The notes: generated by a model not told the origin, from the letters alone. 64,000 nucleotides of DNA from Phoronis australis (GCA_002633005.1 NMRA01000066.1:828441-892440); one strand, 5' to 3'. Counted from the first letter of the stretch, positions 1 through 13,800 are shown. Translations and numbers: made by a program.

Positions 1-3000
1 ATACTTTTTAACACAGGCATTCGACATGGGGACTGACATTGGAATTTGTAATGACCTAAGTTCGAGAAAAGGCAATTTTCTCCGATATTCATTCATCAAC
101 TGAAAGGTGTGTGTAAATCACTCCAATTTGTGAATTAGACTCCGCCAGCCAGCCGCTTACCCAACTCGTCTCCACTATCGTTGGTCGGATTTGTGTAACT
201 CAGAGTAAACAAACTTACATTAGGGCAAATACTCTGGCTGAAAGTGCAGCCCTCTTTAGCGATGTCAAAATGACGTCAAACCCAGATTTTGAATCAATGA
301 TGCTGTACCCGAGAAACGTTCACCGACTCAGGGCGCTCCTGCACCGTGAAAGTGGTTACTTCGCTGCTCAAGAACAGATTGGGATAAATATGTTTATGCT
401 GTAAAATTTTCCTTTCCAAGATAATTTTCTATTTTCCTAACAAAAATCAGCATAAGCCTGAAGGGTTTAATGCTTGCCAAATACAGACTACTGGCATCTC
501 GTCTTGTGATGTTCAGGTTTAACGGTGAGTTTACACGAAATTCTCTCATGCATGTATCCAGTCCTGAAATATTTCCTGGTTCATGACGGGATTTTCGTAA
601 GTCGTCGTAACTAATTTTTATAGCCAAGCTTTCTCCAGAGGCCACCTAGAGGAGACACTTTGAGTTGACGCAACCTCTGTCTGAGTCAGGGACAGTTGTG
701 TCTCAAACAGTGGGGTATCAAGATTCCCCACTCAAGGTATACATAGCCAGGACTGAAACCCCAGACCTATCTAAGCTCCTCGTGATTCCGGTGAAGGAGC
801 TGGACTGTATAACTGAAGTGCTGACTCCGCTAGTTGAAGCCTATCCCACCTGGTTACTCAGTCAGGAGAAAACACTGTTTTCCTGAATGTTTACCTATGA
901 TTACCCAACGTTCTGCTTTACTCAAACGTTACACTGTTACGTGTTTCTTTAATGTCTTGTTTTGATGCCCCTTATCTTTTCCATGAAATAGGAAAAATCA
1001 GGATGTCACCAAGGAGTCGCGTAAGAAGTACAACGACTGATTTCGGACTTCAAGAGCCCGACAATTAAGCCGGGTTAGAGTTTCCCCGCTAGATTTCACT
1101 AGATGACGCGACTGTGTTATCGTATAGGGATTGTGAAATAAATAAACATGACTTTCGATAACCACTCGGTGACTTTCAGAGATTTCCAATAAGAGAGTTG
1201 TCTAAGGTAGACAGACAGGTGGGAGAGGTCGTATACTGAGCTAGTCGTCATGTTTACTCAAAAGATGTCGTTTATAATTTTCGTTCTAGCCGTCATTTTC
1301 GTCATTCCTGCTAATGATGAAGGAAATATCACTGTGAGCTCGGATTCCCAATATCGTGAATCCTAGGCTGGTGTGAGTTATGAACGAAACAGCTTACTAA
1401 ATTCCAGCCGATCAATCGCGATCACACCTAACCCAGCACTGACTGAGGGTCCTGCCGTTGTGCTTACAAATACTACCGGAAAAATCAATCCAGACGACAA
1501 CTGAGGCAGAACATTGAGCCAGACACTCTGGATATTTTATTTACGGAAACATTCGTGAACAATTAAAAAACTCACTGTTTTCGAGTAACATAAGCCGACT
1601 CGAAGAACTACGAGACAGGATCGTTTTCATTAATCGTCCAGACTCGATAAATTATATGGCCAAAAACCTACCGCGTAGTAATGCTCTACCTCTGTGTACG
1701 GCTTATCGGCACCTTTTGATTACATATCAAGGATAAAAGTAGGTCACGTTGCGACATGCTCTTTATTGTTGACAGCAGTTCGTTTATCATGCGCTAGGGC
1801 GGCGCCACTGGTCACGCAGGCTAGAATCTCATCCTCATGCCTGATTGCCACAGAATACCAGTCTTGCATAAAAAGGCGGGGCTCACTGAAGTGCCAAAAA
1901 TGTAACTTCGGTCTGACAGCCTTGTTATGCGAGAATAAAGATTTTTAAAATATCTCGATTTAGCTATGGAATTCCATGATCGGTTAGTACAAAGTTTTAT
2001 TTTTTGCTGTTATACACGTGTTTAGGACCATTCGAAGCTACGCCTACAGTCGGAATTAGGGATATGACCATACATGTGTACACCGAGAGGCTTGAAATTG
2101 CTGCGCCCCATCATTTAAAATTATACGCACGATAATAGTCTGATATAACATGAATAAAATAAATGGTAATGGCAATTTTTGGTAAAATGAGCTCACACTA
2201 GAAATCCACATCTCACTCATGTCGATTAGCAAATATGTTCTTTCTGAGTGGTACAGCTCATTCTAACAATTTTACAGAAGTGTACTACGCTCTTCTGGAC
2301 ACCTAAACTCGCCTGTTTTAGTGTTCAACGGTGAAAACTTATCACATGAATATGCAAAATAACTGTAAGCCCGCACGTGCACCCCGTCTGATATCAGTCC
2401 GACGCTAAGTGTGAAAGAACGCATGATCCGTCGTCGATGTTGGCAAAAAAATTAAGTTGAGAGAATTACGCTCTGTCAGTAGCGATCAGTCAGTTTTATG
2501 TTTTTATGGCTTAACTAAATTTCCAGGATTACGGATTTTCTAACGGCGGCGTAAGATTTTTTCTGGGATTTTATGTACCTCAAATTTTAGCGTTCTGGCT
2601 TTTACACAGAAAGGTACACCATTGAAAGTTTCCTTTAATTTAATATTTTTATACTCTTGATGTTTTCTTATGATTCAGAAATCTACTGGGTCACCGATTT
2701 AAACACCATTACGTAAAAATGTGCAATCTGACTTCAAAAGGGCGTCAATTTTAATTCTCGGTTGCACGCCGCATTCCACTAGATGACGATTATGCTTAGT
2801 TAATGTGTGTGCTGTTTTACGTACGCATAGATGTTCTGTACAATACACTGGCATATCATTGACTATTTATAACAAAATGTGAAACTGTAAACGTCGAACG
2901 TCTTAAATTTGAAAGGCGCAAGTATGAATGAGGTGGAAAACCGACGTACTTATTTTTAAAGCTCCTACTACTTAAGTCTCACTGGATGCAGTCGTGTTCT

Positions 3001-4248
3001 CACAATGCTGAAAACTTGTAGATGTATCTATGATCATTCTAGACTGCCAGCAGACATTACCATCGTCTCAAATGGCCCCGGTGGCCATGTCATAGGACCC
3101 CTAAGGAGCGGAAGCTTTTCATCCAATTATGCCTCACTACAAAACTATTGCTGTACTGTAAGTACATGTACCTTTTGCGCAAAGAGGGATATGACATCAT
3201 ATCCCCGGCGCGAGCTATATAAAAACGTTAGCGATTTCGGTAACTGAACGAAGGACTTTTCGAAAACAGGTTTGAGTGCGGGGGTAGTTGATCGTGATGA
3301 GAAGAGTTAAAGACATCAAGGCCCTCTTAAGGTGTACCCCCTGCGCAAACATGACTATTTTGGTGTAATCAGTGTGAGACCATAATTCGCCGAAAAGCTC
3401 GCTACGGCCTATGGGATGTCCGCCAGTCTCTAATGGAGGTAGGTCTTCTTTCGGTTTGCCTGGTGAGTTTGTTGAACATAATTGGTGATACATGTATACA
3501 TCAGCTGAAAAAGTATATTTTGTTAATTTTCGTTGATTATTTGTCATTTGTATGAACATTGGCTGGTCAGTTTGATACATGGCATTTTAAATCAAGCGAC
3601 ATCGATTATACATAATCATCTTTCTGGGCTTCCTGAACATTTCGTACGGATCTGCCAAACCCAGTGACTCTTTTTGCAACAAGTCTTCTAGTAATAATTT
3701 TGGGCCATGTGGGGAATGCTGCTGATCAATAGATTGGCATATCCATTTTTCATTTTTTTTCTTTGTAATAATAAAGATAATGGCAAGCATTTATCGGTAA
3801 CCGGCTGAGGTGCGCCCAGGTACAGGTACGATATTGTTAAATCTTAACAAACACGCAACAAACGAAAACAATCGAAATGTCCCATGCGCCATAACCATGG
3901 GACTCGCTTACGTCCGTCGCGTGGATGTAGCGAGATAAACAATACCAAGTGGTCGGTTGATACGTTGTATTATTTTCTCAAATACCGCGTTAGTGTTAAC
4001 AACTCAATCGATAAAATGCACCTGTGCACGTGTGTTTAAATGTTTGCGTAACTATTCATAACTAAGGTTGAATATCAGATATCTGTCTGTGCGAAGTTGA
4101 CAAAAGGGCAGAGTTCTTATGCCAAATCATTGAATGTAGTTAAACTTCTTTCAATACATAACTGAAAACAGCCTCTACATCAGCTTTAATTAAAAGTTTG
4201 AAAATGGCGCAGCTTATCTTAATGAAGTAGGCTACGTGTACTTCAGAT
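1..4248. other. intergenic region, no recognisable gene
   Basis: This AT-rich stretch lies downstream of MPEG1-like gene A. Open frames are short (up to about 120 codons) and I recognise none of them. I see no tRNA, rRNA or clear transposon ends. A TTTATT at 4249-4254 (AATAAA on minus) could be the poly(A) signal of the neighbouring gene. Confidence 0.5.
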
Positions 4249-4254
4249 TTATTG
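4249..4254 (-). terminator. possible poly(A) signal of MPEG1-like gene A
   Basis: AATAAA on the minus strand, about 310 bases beyond the stop codon of gene A. It is the right motif in a plausible place, but such hexamers are common by chance in AT-rich DNA. Confidence 0.3.
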
Positions 4255-4566
4255 CCTAAATTGCAATTGAATTTGGTTACATAATCACTAAATGCATCAC
4301 AAACGTTTTGCATACGCTATACAAAGACTTAAATTTCCAAAGAAACCGACATCTGCAAGCAAAAAAGCGCTTAAGTTTTGAAATGGCTCGCTATCCCTTG
4401 CAAATTTCCTCCCGTTTACTTTTCTCTCAATTTCTAAAGGTGGTTGGGAACAGTTGCTTTCAGGATACAGTGTATGTTAAATTGTAAGATCAGTTCATTG
4501 TGCTTTTAGCCTATTTGAACATTTTTGTATTGAGACTGTGAGTGGAAGGTACATGTAGGTGCATCT

Positions 4567-7500
4567 TCATACGCGTTGCTCTTGCTGACGCCCGTCAACA
4601 GAGCCATAGTTGTCATGCGCTTGTTGATCCACATAGAAAGAGTCGCAGTCGTTTTTCATTGCCTCGCGATAACTGTTCTTCTTTCTTCTCCATAGAAAAG
4701 CGTAGGTCACAAAAATCCCTAGAGCAATGAACGCAATGGACCCTATGGTGATTCCAACAGCAGATGGCACTCCGATACCGTTCGAGGTGTTGTCAGATTC
4801 AACAGCTTGTTTGGTAAGTGATGAACTTATTACGTTGACAGCTTGTTGGAGCTCTAATTCCGAAGACTCGAGTCTAGTATGTGATGCTCTACGCAGAATG
4901 TCCTCTGCTTGCAATTCCGATGGCTTTACTGGTTGCGATTTTATCAGTTTCCATTCTGACGTCGTGTCATTTTTCATCCATTGTTCACCTGCAGACCCCA
5001 TCATAAAAAGAAGGTTGGTTGAATTGCCTTTTTTCTCTGGCTTTTTTTCAAATGGTGGGCGAATTAGCTTGACAAGGGAAAGACTGGAAAGAGAATTTGC
5101 TTTGACGCAGTAATTAATTTCACAGCCGTTGTCAAGATCAGCAAGATGCTGCGTGTAACCGGAGGGACATCTGTGGGGCAAACCAGAAGTTGGTTGCTGT
5201 TGGAAAAACGAGTACAAACTTCTTTTATGCACTTTAGCGTGTGGCATTGTGAGAGCCAGAGGATTACCAGACTTGCAGCTAAAGAAACCAGCAAATGGAA
5301 CTTGGTATACACCGCCCAGTTCAATGTCGTCACCAACGCATACTTTCATATCACTCCCTACCTTAAGACTGTGAAAATGGGGCGGACAGGAGAAGGACTG
5401 AGTCAGGAGATTGCTATGCGTAGACGTATACACGCCACCAAACATGTACCCCGAGCCCTGTTGAACGGAACCAGTAGCAGCACACCAGAAACCCGTGTAA
5501 GACGCCTCAGTACCGGTACGCACAACTTCGCACTTTGAATTGCAACACTTTCGAAGCCATAAGAAGCCACACCGTTTGCAAGTTTTTTCGCAGTACGTTT
5601 CTTTCCCACCGAAACTCTCTACGCCCTCTGCCACTTTGACAGCCGTGTATTCTTGTGGACAAGTGAAATCGCCAGTTAGAGGATTCTTTTGTGAAAGTTT
5701 GTCACACACCGTTTGATCGCCTCCGTAAACCACGGAGCACGTCTGGTAAACTCCACCAAATGTGTAATTCGAGAGTGCGTGAGAGCAAGATCCGTCATCG
5801 ATGTTCGCAGTAAAGCTGAAATTGGGTGAATCACGCTTCGTACAGCCCCTGTATGTATTGAATTTGTAGTACTGGCCAACAGCCTTTTCCACGTACTGCG
5901 CAATCTCTTTTCGGATGGGGTCGGGAACTTCCGGTAATGTGGCAGGTGTTATGACGTAATATATGGGATCACCGGACTTATCAATCGATACCAAATTGTT
6001 CTCAAGACCAGATTCCCAATCATCTAAGGTGAACTTGTTCTAGAAATATATAAGAAGCATGCTACAATGTTGCAAATATCACATTCTTTTCTATTAAGTC
6101 TCAAATAAGCTTTTCACTTAATATATGCGTAATAGTTGCATTAATCAATGACTTTTTAAAATCATTCATACATGTAGGCATGACACAAGACTAGTTACAA
6201 CAAAAGTATAAGAAAATAAACTTGGTTTTTAAATACCTTAAAACCTGGACCACCGACACTTTTAAGACTTGATGAGGCGAGATTTCTCATGTAACCTGAC
6301 TTGGTCTCGTGCGAGGTAGAAGTACCAAAACCAAACCCGACGCTGATTCTTTCAAAAAATGTTGCGCTGACAGCAGCTTTGACCTCCGACTTCCTGAATG
6401 ACTTGTCTGCCAAGAACGTCTTTTTTATCGAGTCCTCCTGGGCGAGAATGGCACCTACGTCAACACTGGTCGTGTAATGAGTGCCGAAGTCACGAACCAA
6501 TAACTGTGCAGTGTATGACGCCAGTCGAGTATTGTTCGTCAGAATATGTGAGCCAATCTCCAACAAGCGATTTTTGAAAGCTTGTGTGAGTTCTGCGTCC
6601 GGCTGCCCTTTGATTGTGTAAAGATGACGTCGAATTTGTACTCGTGCGGTGGAAGATTTGTCTCTAACGTGGTGCTTTTTAACCTGTAGACAAACCAACG
6701 GTATTAAGTTATAATTTTGCTGAAATTTTGAAGAGCAATCGGTCAAAAGTTAATTCCTTCCACATGTTTTTTAAGTTCTAATGTCAAGGATTTGAAAATT
6801 CGTAGGTTTCATTTAATGGATCTGGGTCCACACCTATCAATTACTACTCGAGAACCGACGAGAAATTAAACCAATTGATTTGGTCGTTCACTTTTTAAAT
6901 CGGACCCCGATAAAAATTTAGTGGTCTCGAACCCTGATTCAGGAATCAATTTTGAACTGTTCTCAATAAGGACGAACAAGCATTTTGGTCAGTCGTAATT
7001 TAGAAATACCTGGAACGTGTGAGCGGTTTTTGGTCGTACAATTTCCCGAGTAGTGTGCAAATTATTCACACATGCCTTTGATTGCCACTGTAATATCAAA
7101 ATTATGTTAAGGTAATTGAAAAATTACTGATCTACCTCTTGATGGGCGTATGAGAAGGATCCACTGATCACGGAGAAAAGGGAAACGCCTGCGTTGATGG
7201 AGCGTGACGTCATATCTGTGTATTCTTGCCAGCTATCAAATAATTCAGCGAACGCCTGCATGTTGCTTTCCTTAACAGGCAGGGCAAACGTTGAATCCGG
7301 GATAAGATATTTCCCTGGCAAAATCATGAAAAATGGTCTACAGATAAGGCCAAGTCCCATTCAGTTTGATGGTGCAGGTGAATGAATAGACAACTACATG
7401 TACATTGTATACTGGGCAATCTTAAGTTTTGAACTATCGTTATTTGATTTTGAAGACAAAATGAGGTTATGTCAAAGCTCAAACCAACTTTAAATGGCGA

Positions 7501-10500
7501 TCGTCATAAGAACACCGTCTAAATCAATCATGATCTACACACTAGAAATGGAATTATTTTTAATATTTTTACTATTACTGTAAACATTCCATTGATTATA
7601 CCGGCGATTTTCTCATGCATATTACTCTTCCCCATAACACTTATTCACTACACAAAACACATACATGTAAATGTACTGCAGCGAATGTTTTTGCAACTAA
7701 CCATCGCCTGTTGTCCTGCAGGTAGCGTAATTGGGTTTCATAATTTGCCCCATTTCAAGGTTACGCAGGTTGTCCCAACCAATACCAGGTAAAGCCTCAA
7801 ATCCATAAATGCCTGAAACAATAGAAAAGTAAGATAAAATAATAGACCGTTATCACTGTATTTGCGCTAATCACTTGCGAACTTTGAGTACGAATTTGAA
7901 ATCGTTGTCCAATGAAACTGTTTGTCGAAATCGGGGACTCGCTGTCAACACTTGCTGTCGACTAACGATGTTGACGGCGTATACTGTCTCACAGCTCACA
8001 TACTATCGTCTCCCCAGGCGCATGTTGCTTGCCCCCTCCAGGGGGCGACAGTGTGTGTCGAATGCGACGTTAGACTGTTGCATTGTGGTGACACATATTG
8101 TCATCCACAAAAAATACGATTTTAGTGATATTGCCTGGCAGGTAATCTACGCGATACTGCGTGTCAAGTCTCGGTGAAGGCATTTCCGAACCGTCAACAA
8201 GGGAACAGAGGTAGATGTGGCACAGGGGTCGGATAGGTGTTTTCAATCTCCTACGAAGAGACTTGCCGAGAATTAGCATTAGATTCGCCTGCAAATGCCG
8301 TAGAGATAACGCAGAGAGACTTACCAACACGTGAAAATATTTTCCAGCCATATCAGGATGTTTTCAAGCAAACGAAAGTGTATCCAAATGTAAACGAATC
8401 CCCAATTAAAGTTCCAATACCAGATTCTTCTCGAAACCGTTTTTCACACATCACCACCTTTCTTAGTTTTGTGTATTTGCAACAGAAAGCGAAAGTCTAA
8501 TTTTGTATGACCACCTATTTCAAAACCCGACTTAATTTTTGTCAAAGTTAAGAGCGAAGACCAAAATACGTCTTCGGTTTTTTGTATGCCCAAATTTCGG
8601 TATTAATTTTCCAAAGATTATGGTCTTAAGCTTTGAGTTTTACTTGTAGGTCAAGTTTTCATGAAACGGGACTCAGTGAGGACTCTTTTTCATGAAAAGT
8701 GATAAAAGACTAAGTCAGGAATTTAGTCTTTTGCTCCAAGTAACGATTTTTGAAACAAACATCCGCAGTCTCTGAGAATGTACACAACAGTTGACTGCTA
8801 GTTACAGCGGTATCTCCTATGAATTATTTCTAGACTTTGAAGCGCTCATGAGTTCTTAGCTAAACTTTTATAACGCAGTAGGAGCCAAATTGCAGTCCAA
8901 GTCTTAAAAGTCACTTTCCAAGAAACTGGTGCCTTAGAAATCAAGCGGCAATATCACGTAACACTTCAAAAATTCCTTGTGCGTGTTGGAAGTCAGAGAT
9001 CACTCGACTCAAATGTTGAACCTTGGATGATTGTATTTAACATATTATTTTGAAATTCTCAAATCTGCGGTGTTGCCTCACGATGTCGAGGTATAATAGT
9101 CGGGAGGCTAACATATACAAGTACATCACCTGTCTAGAAAAGTTGTCTCTTTGTTGTGCATATTTACCGACCGTTTTGAAAACTTTCCTATCAGGCACTG
9201 AACAAGATCAGTCTAAAAGCAATGGAAAATATCATCGAGGTTGTCATAAGGAGGCCAAATTGCACTCCGTTAATGCCTTTAAAAAATCCGTAAAAACTAT
9301 TAAAATTCCATTGATTCTACCACAAAAAATGTGCTATCGGATGTTTTAAAAGTTATGTTTCACCCCATTCCAATCCAAAGCTGTGGAGTTTTTCACTGAA
9401 AATTGTTTTCTTTGCATTTTCTATTTTCTATTGAAACGCTATTTGAGTGGAAAAATTTGACCAAAATTTTCGTGGCATCAGGCGTTCAGAGTTCCTCCCA
9501 GTACACGCCAATAGCTGACAGCCTGAGAAGTAAACCAAATCAGAAACTAAAGCACTTTTTTCCCTGACTGTATATGCCCAAATGCAAGAAAATGATGTAT
9601 CATAAGTATTCTTTGTACTGGAACGAAATTTTTTGGAAGCATGAATGTAGAGCTGCTTATACCTCCACCCCAAGGACCGACTTCATGAAAACTGACTTAA
9701 GACTTACGATAGAAATTGAGGAGGTAGTCTAGTGTGATAGGTTCTCGCTTTCTTTACTCGAGATCGTGGGTTCGAGTCCCACTGAGTCACTCTGCTAAAC
9801 CCTTAAGTCAGGTTTCTAGGTCCTCAGCACGGCTTTGATTATACATGTACATTAGTAAAGCGTAAAAATGGTTCCAGGTGATCAGTGAAGTGTGCCCACA
9901 TGCGCGGCCTGCGCACGTCTGTAACAACGTGTGTCAGACCGCCTGCAATTATTTTTATATGATAGAAATTTGGTCTTACGCTGACATAACTATTTTCGAA
10001 ATTTAATTTAAACTCCAAGATTAAGTATCTGAGAAAATAGCCATAATTGTCATTTACCGAAAAAAGTGTAAAAAGTATTTCCAGGCAGTAATGATTTAGT
10101 AATTACACGAGTAACCCGTTAATTGACAATTGTGAAGTGGAGGCGTACGACCAAATTTTTGTTGTCTTAAGTCACTTTTTATGAGACATACCCCAGAGGT
10201 CAGTAGCTAAGACAGTCATATACAGGTTATTGCAAACGAGGCTTTATCTTTTCATAAAAGAGCAAATCGTCGATAATTTTTAGTATTCATGCTTTACGAC
10301 TACGTTTACGAGCCACGTACGTTTGTTAACAATTACGACCCCCTAGTGGCTAAGACCGGAGTTGAGACCTTTGATTAAACGGGTCCAGCTACTAAGGGAA
10401 TCACTGTCAAATTTATTTTACTAAAGTTTGAATTTAATGCCTACAGTCATTTGTCAAAATGTCATTCCATGAAAACAAAAGGAGAATGAACGCCAACATT

Positions 10501-10918
10501 TCTGTCCAACCTAGTAATATATCGTTAAAACATTCCTCGTCGTTTGTTCATAAGTCCGGAAAAGAATTAGGGCTCTAACTAACATTTTGGTTAAAACAGA
10601 GTTAGATAAGGGATCTTATTTGCATTGCATAAGTCTATCTTAACAGGATAAAGAACAAAATGACCAAAGTAAAAGCAATGTGTGACTTTCTAGTCGTCAC
10701 CTAGCGGTGTGTTACATGTGCGTAATTTTTTATCACATCGTGGGAGAAATTTATCAAACTTGACATTTTAGTACATCATTACCGTTTTTAACCAGGCAGT
10801 TTCTTTTGTCGCCAATTGGGTACTTTTGCGATGAATCGTCTAAGGTCGCGAGTTGTCCATTAACAGCGGAAAACAACCAAGATAGAATAGTTAGAACAGC
10901 TGGAAGAGCGAGCTCCAT
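4567..10918 (-). CDS. MPEG1: MPEG1/perforin-2-like protein, copy A
   Basis: Membrane-anchored MACPF pore-forming protein of innate immunity. The family acts in phagosomes and endolysosomes, where proteolysis and acid trigger pore assembly on engulfed microbes. Five coding exons on minus: 10783-10918, 7702-7812, 7136-7314, 6237-6683 and 4567-6039. All junctions are GT-AG, phases agree, and the total is 781 codons plus stop (human MPEG1 is about 716 aa and intronless). Exon 1 starts at a good ATG and encodes a signal peptide of about 21 residues. The MACPF domain spans exons 2-4; its FGTH signature is near residues 208-211. Exon 5 carries the Cys-rich region and P2 domain, including a YKFNTYRGC motif typical of MPEG1. 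A single transmembrane helix lies near residues 718-741, followed by a basic RRKK and a 40-residue cytosolic tail. Copy B has the same structure. I see no frame break. Family identity is secure from remembered vertebrate MPEG1; orthology to a particular invertebrate paralog is not. Confidence 0.9.
9673..9824. mobile_element. short inverted-repeat element with tRNA-like core
   Basis: The ends are inverted: AGGACCGACTTCATGAAAAC at the left, and GAGGACCTAGAAACCTGAC when the right end is read on minus; both continue to TGACTTAAG. The core holds GGGTTCGAGTCCCAC near 9769-9783, a good pol III B-box with flanking T-arm pairing, and a looser A-box-like stretch before it. The left-arm sequence recurs near 8650 and at the element starting 49575, so it is a dispersed family. 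It could be a tRNA-derived SINE or a MITE that captured one. It lies in intron 1 of MPEG1-like gene A. Confidence 0.45.
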
Positions 10919-10960
10919 CTTTATGAGCAGTTGGTTCTCTCCTTATCTCTTTTTTCGTTC

Positions 10961-10968
10961 ATTTATAG
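10961..10968 (-). promoter_or_regulatory. candidate TATA box of MPEG1-like gene A
   Basis: CTATAAAT on the minus strand, 43-50 bases upstream of the ATG at 10918. An AGATAAGG GATA-type motif lies between them (10941-10948) and a CACCTG E-box just upstream. Spacing predicts a very short 5' UTR of roughly 15-20 bases. GATA and E-box motifs would suit a blood-cell or phagocyte gene, but that is inference. Confidence 0.4.
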
Positions 10969-12184
10969 CGGGCAGGTGACTGCCATGCTCAAAACCGGAC
11001 ATTCGGCATAGTGCTTTACAATGTGATTAAGGTTTTAAAGAGGCGTGGTGTGAACGTAATCGTGAAACAATTGAAAAGTAACTCCTGATAACATTGTTAT
11101 TTAGCGCACAATTTTCGGGAACAGATAACGGAACCTGTAGCTGATCATGAGTCGTGTGCCAAATCGTTGTTGGGAATGTCGTGTCTAGCTGAATTAACAG
11201 TGGCAGTCGCAGTTCAATTAGTAAGGTTAATGAAGATGGTCATTCAGTGAGAATAACGCATACCTATATTTTGTCGTGTTAAAAGCGCAGCATCGCTTTC
11301 GGATTGTTGCGGCCACATTCTAGCAGATGAGTCATTGCAGCAGAGGCTCGGAAACATGAAAACACAACGATAAGCGGCCGCCTTTGTCTCACACACATCG
11401 GTTGTTAACGAAAGCGGAAAGGTGGTTTTATCTTGCACTAGAAGCAACTGTGTCAGCGCTCGACGCTTACTTTAAACGCCAAGTAGCATTTGGCGACCTG
11501 GCAAAAATCCCAGGTCCCCAAACGAAATCATAAGATTGCCGATCTGCCGTATTCATCGTCGACTAAAACAAGGTGGTACGGTCGTAACGTGTCCCATTCT
11601 CGGTATCTCTCCAATTTATCCCGCCAACGAGCGAACGTAGGCCGCAGTCTCGCCCTGAAGCCTCAAGTTGGCGCTGATCGGTTTAGCCAGTTAAGGCTTG
11701 GTTATGGGAAATTAAATGTGTCAGAATTCAGACACATTTTTACGAAAATCGCCGGAATATCACGAGTAATATAACTTCAATTTTCTGCAGTATAATATAA
11801 AAATGAAAATTAACGGTGTATAGCAGCATTTTAGGTATAGGTTCTTATAAAATTATGTTCTTGGTTCGAAAACGGGTAAAATTCAATGATATAATTAAGA
11901 AAAAAGAATTGAAAATAAGTACGAGAACAAACTTTACTTAAAAGCAACCAAAACACTCGTTGTGCGATCATGTTGAGCAAGTACATGTATGAGTGGAAAC
12001 GGATTCATCATGCTGGAGCTGATTCATATCTACTACAGCAAAGATACAGAAACTGGCGGTGTGCTGAGAAGATAAAAAAATAAGCCTATTAACCTGACGC
12101 GTATCTCGTCGTATCTATATGCGACTAGTGAAACTTGCAACTTGTGCATTGAGTTAAATGTATTGTTGCGTTGTATCCTGCTGC

Positions 12185-12880
12185 AATTTCATTAAAAGGA
12201 TACCGAACCCCAGTTTTGGATATTAACAGAGTCTAAAAACGATTTTCCTGCCCACTAAGTTTGCTAAAACTAAATAATGCTCTGTTACCCTCGACAACCC
12301 TCAAAAATTTGGAGAAAAACTTCTTTTAAAGATGTATTTGCATGCTCCTAACTATGCTAATGTATAAGCACGAACTAAACGACAATGGCATTTGAACATC
12401 ATCAGCGCTAAACAAAGTGCAGCTGTATTCATAGACAACCTTTAAATGTGGAAACAAAAAAATCTACTAATGACGTACCTTGGCGGCTTACATAGTTGGC
12501 ATCAAGTAGAATTATTCCCCAGTACCACGTTACGATACTTACTGGACACGGTCGAGTGATTTACGGCGGATCATCTTCGACACAAAACTCGATCTTAAAA
12601 ACGTTTGAAAATTTTCAACCTACTTCACATTCATATGTGTAGTGTTTCTAACTAATTTGACCAAGATAAGGAATTAGCGTGCAAGTTCCATTTTAAAGTT
12701 TCTTAATTGGACAAGCTAAATTACTCGGCAACTGTGGGGAAAAGACCACCCGCCGAGGTCCAGAATGTCTTATTTGTGGAATGAGTTTTTACTGGATTGA
12801 TGCCAATGATGCATTAGCAGGTGACAGACCGAGAAATCGTTTAAACAGGCAGGGTTTAGCATCCTTTTAACAACAGCATT
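12185..12880. repeat. dispersed repeat, longest copy
   Basis: Unclassified interspersed repeat. Its middle part (CTAACTATG..., CACGTTACGATACTTACT, TTTCTAACTAATTTGACCAAG) recurs at 47275-47645. Its two ends (GCTCTGTTACCCTCGACAACC..., GGCAACTGTGGGGAAAAGACC...) recur at 41805-42120. No long open frame is seen, so it is probably non-autonomous. Ends are estimated by eye. Confidence 0.6.
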
Positions 12881-12946
12881 TTTCACAATAATGCATTGAA
12901 AACTTATTGTGTCCCTCATTGTTCAGCTCCTTAAGATTATCATGAT

Positions 12947-13005
12947 ATCTGTAAGTTTATTATTAAGTTACGACCTGTACGTTACGCCACCTATTGTCAA
13001 TATAG
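12947..13005. repeat. short dispersed repeat fragment
   Basis: The stretch with TTACGCCACCTATTGTCAATATA resembles 13736-13796 (TTACGCCACTCATTGTCAATATA), which directly abuts the hairpin at 13801. Both may be remnants of the same small element. Confidence 0.35.
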
Positions 13006-13800
13006 AGTAAGACGCCATCTTGTCTTGTTTAGTTTGCATTCACACATTGTCTAGACACTAAAACATTGCAAAGCTTAGGCTCCCATGTTCAACTCTCGAA
13101 AATCCATATAAAATTGCGTGCACCTCCCTCTGACTGAGCATAAACCTCCAAAGCTTTATCTTCCCGAGTTCCCATCAAATTGTCTTTGTGAGTGGTGAAT
13201 TGGCGACTTAATTTTCAAAACAATCTGAAAACTCTTTTTAAAGTTTTTGGCTTGTTTCTTTGTAATTGTATACTAAATGCTATTAAATCTCTTAAGCTGT
13301 ATTAATAAAATTCTTTTTGAGACACACGATCCCCATCTCTGTAAATCTGGCGACTCCCTCACTGTCACAAAATCCCGCTGACAAATTGTCACAAGTAAAA
13401 GCCCGGGAACTGTATGAGCAGTCTAACAGACATGATACTAAGCTTACAACCAAGCACAACATAGCTAGCCAGCACATGAGAAAATAGAGCAACCAGTTCA
13501 AAGGAATGGGTCAATCGTTATAAGAGGTGGCAAAGTTGTTAAGCAACCTGATAAGCTGGATTTATGAAGTGTTGGTTCAAAGGTGTACGTCGAATACTTG
13601 CTTTTTAGACTTGAGTTGTAGTTGAACGAGTGTTTTGAAAGACTGTTGGTAATTGTGTTGGACTTGACATGTTTACCATTCTAAACTTAAAGTGTGTTTA
13701 TTTCGGACTTCCTTTGGAAATGGGAAGATGTTGTGGTATGTATTAGTTTATTGTTCAGTTATGACCTTATGTTACGCCACTCATTGTCAATATATACACT

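Noticed and set aside
4727-5538. plus-strand frames of about 130 codons opposite MPEG1 exon 5
   Set aside because: Antisense shadows of a clearly conserved exon; the same kind of frame appears opposite exon 5 of copy B (19155-19951).
9720-9790. tRNA gene with a good T-arm
   Set aside because: The acceptor and D arms do not pair convincingly, and the segment sits within inverted ends of a repeat.
12185-12880. CRISPR-like array
   Set aside because: The repeats are long, few and dispersed in an animal genome; there are no short regular repeats with spacers.
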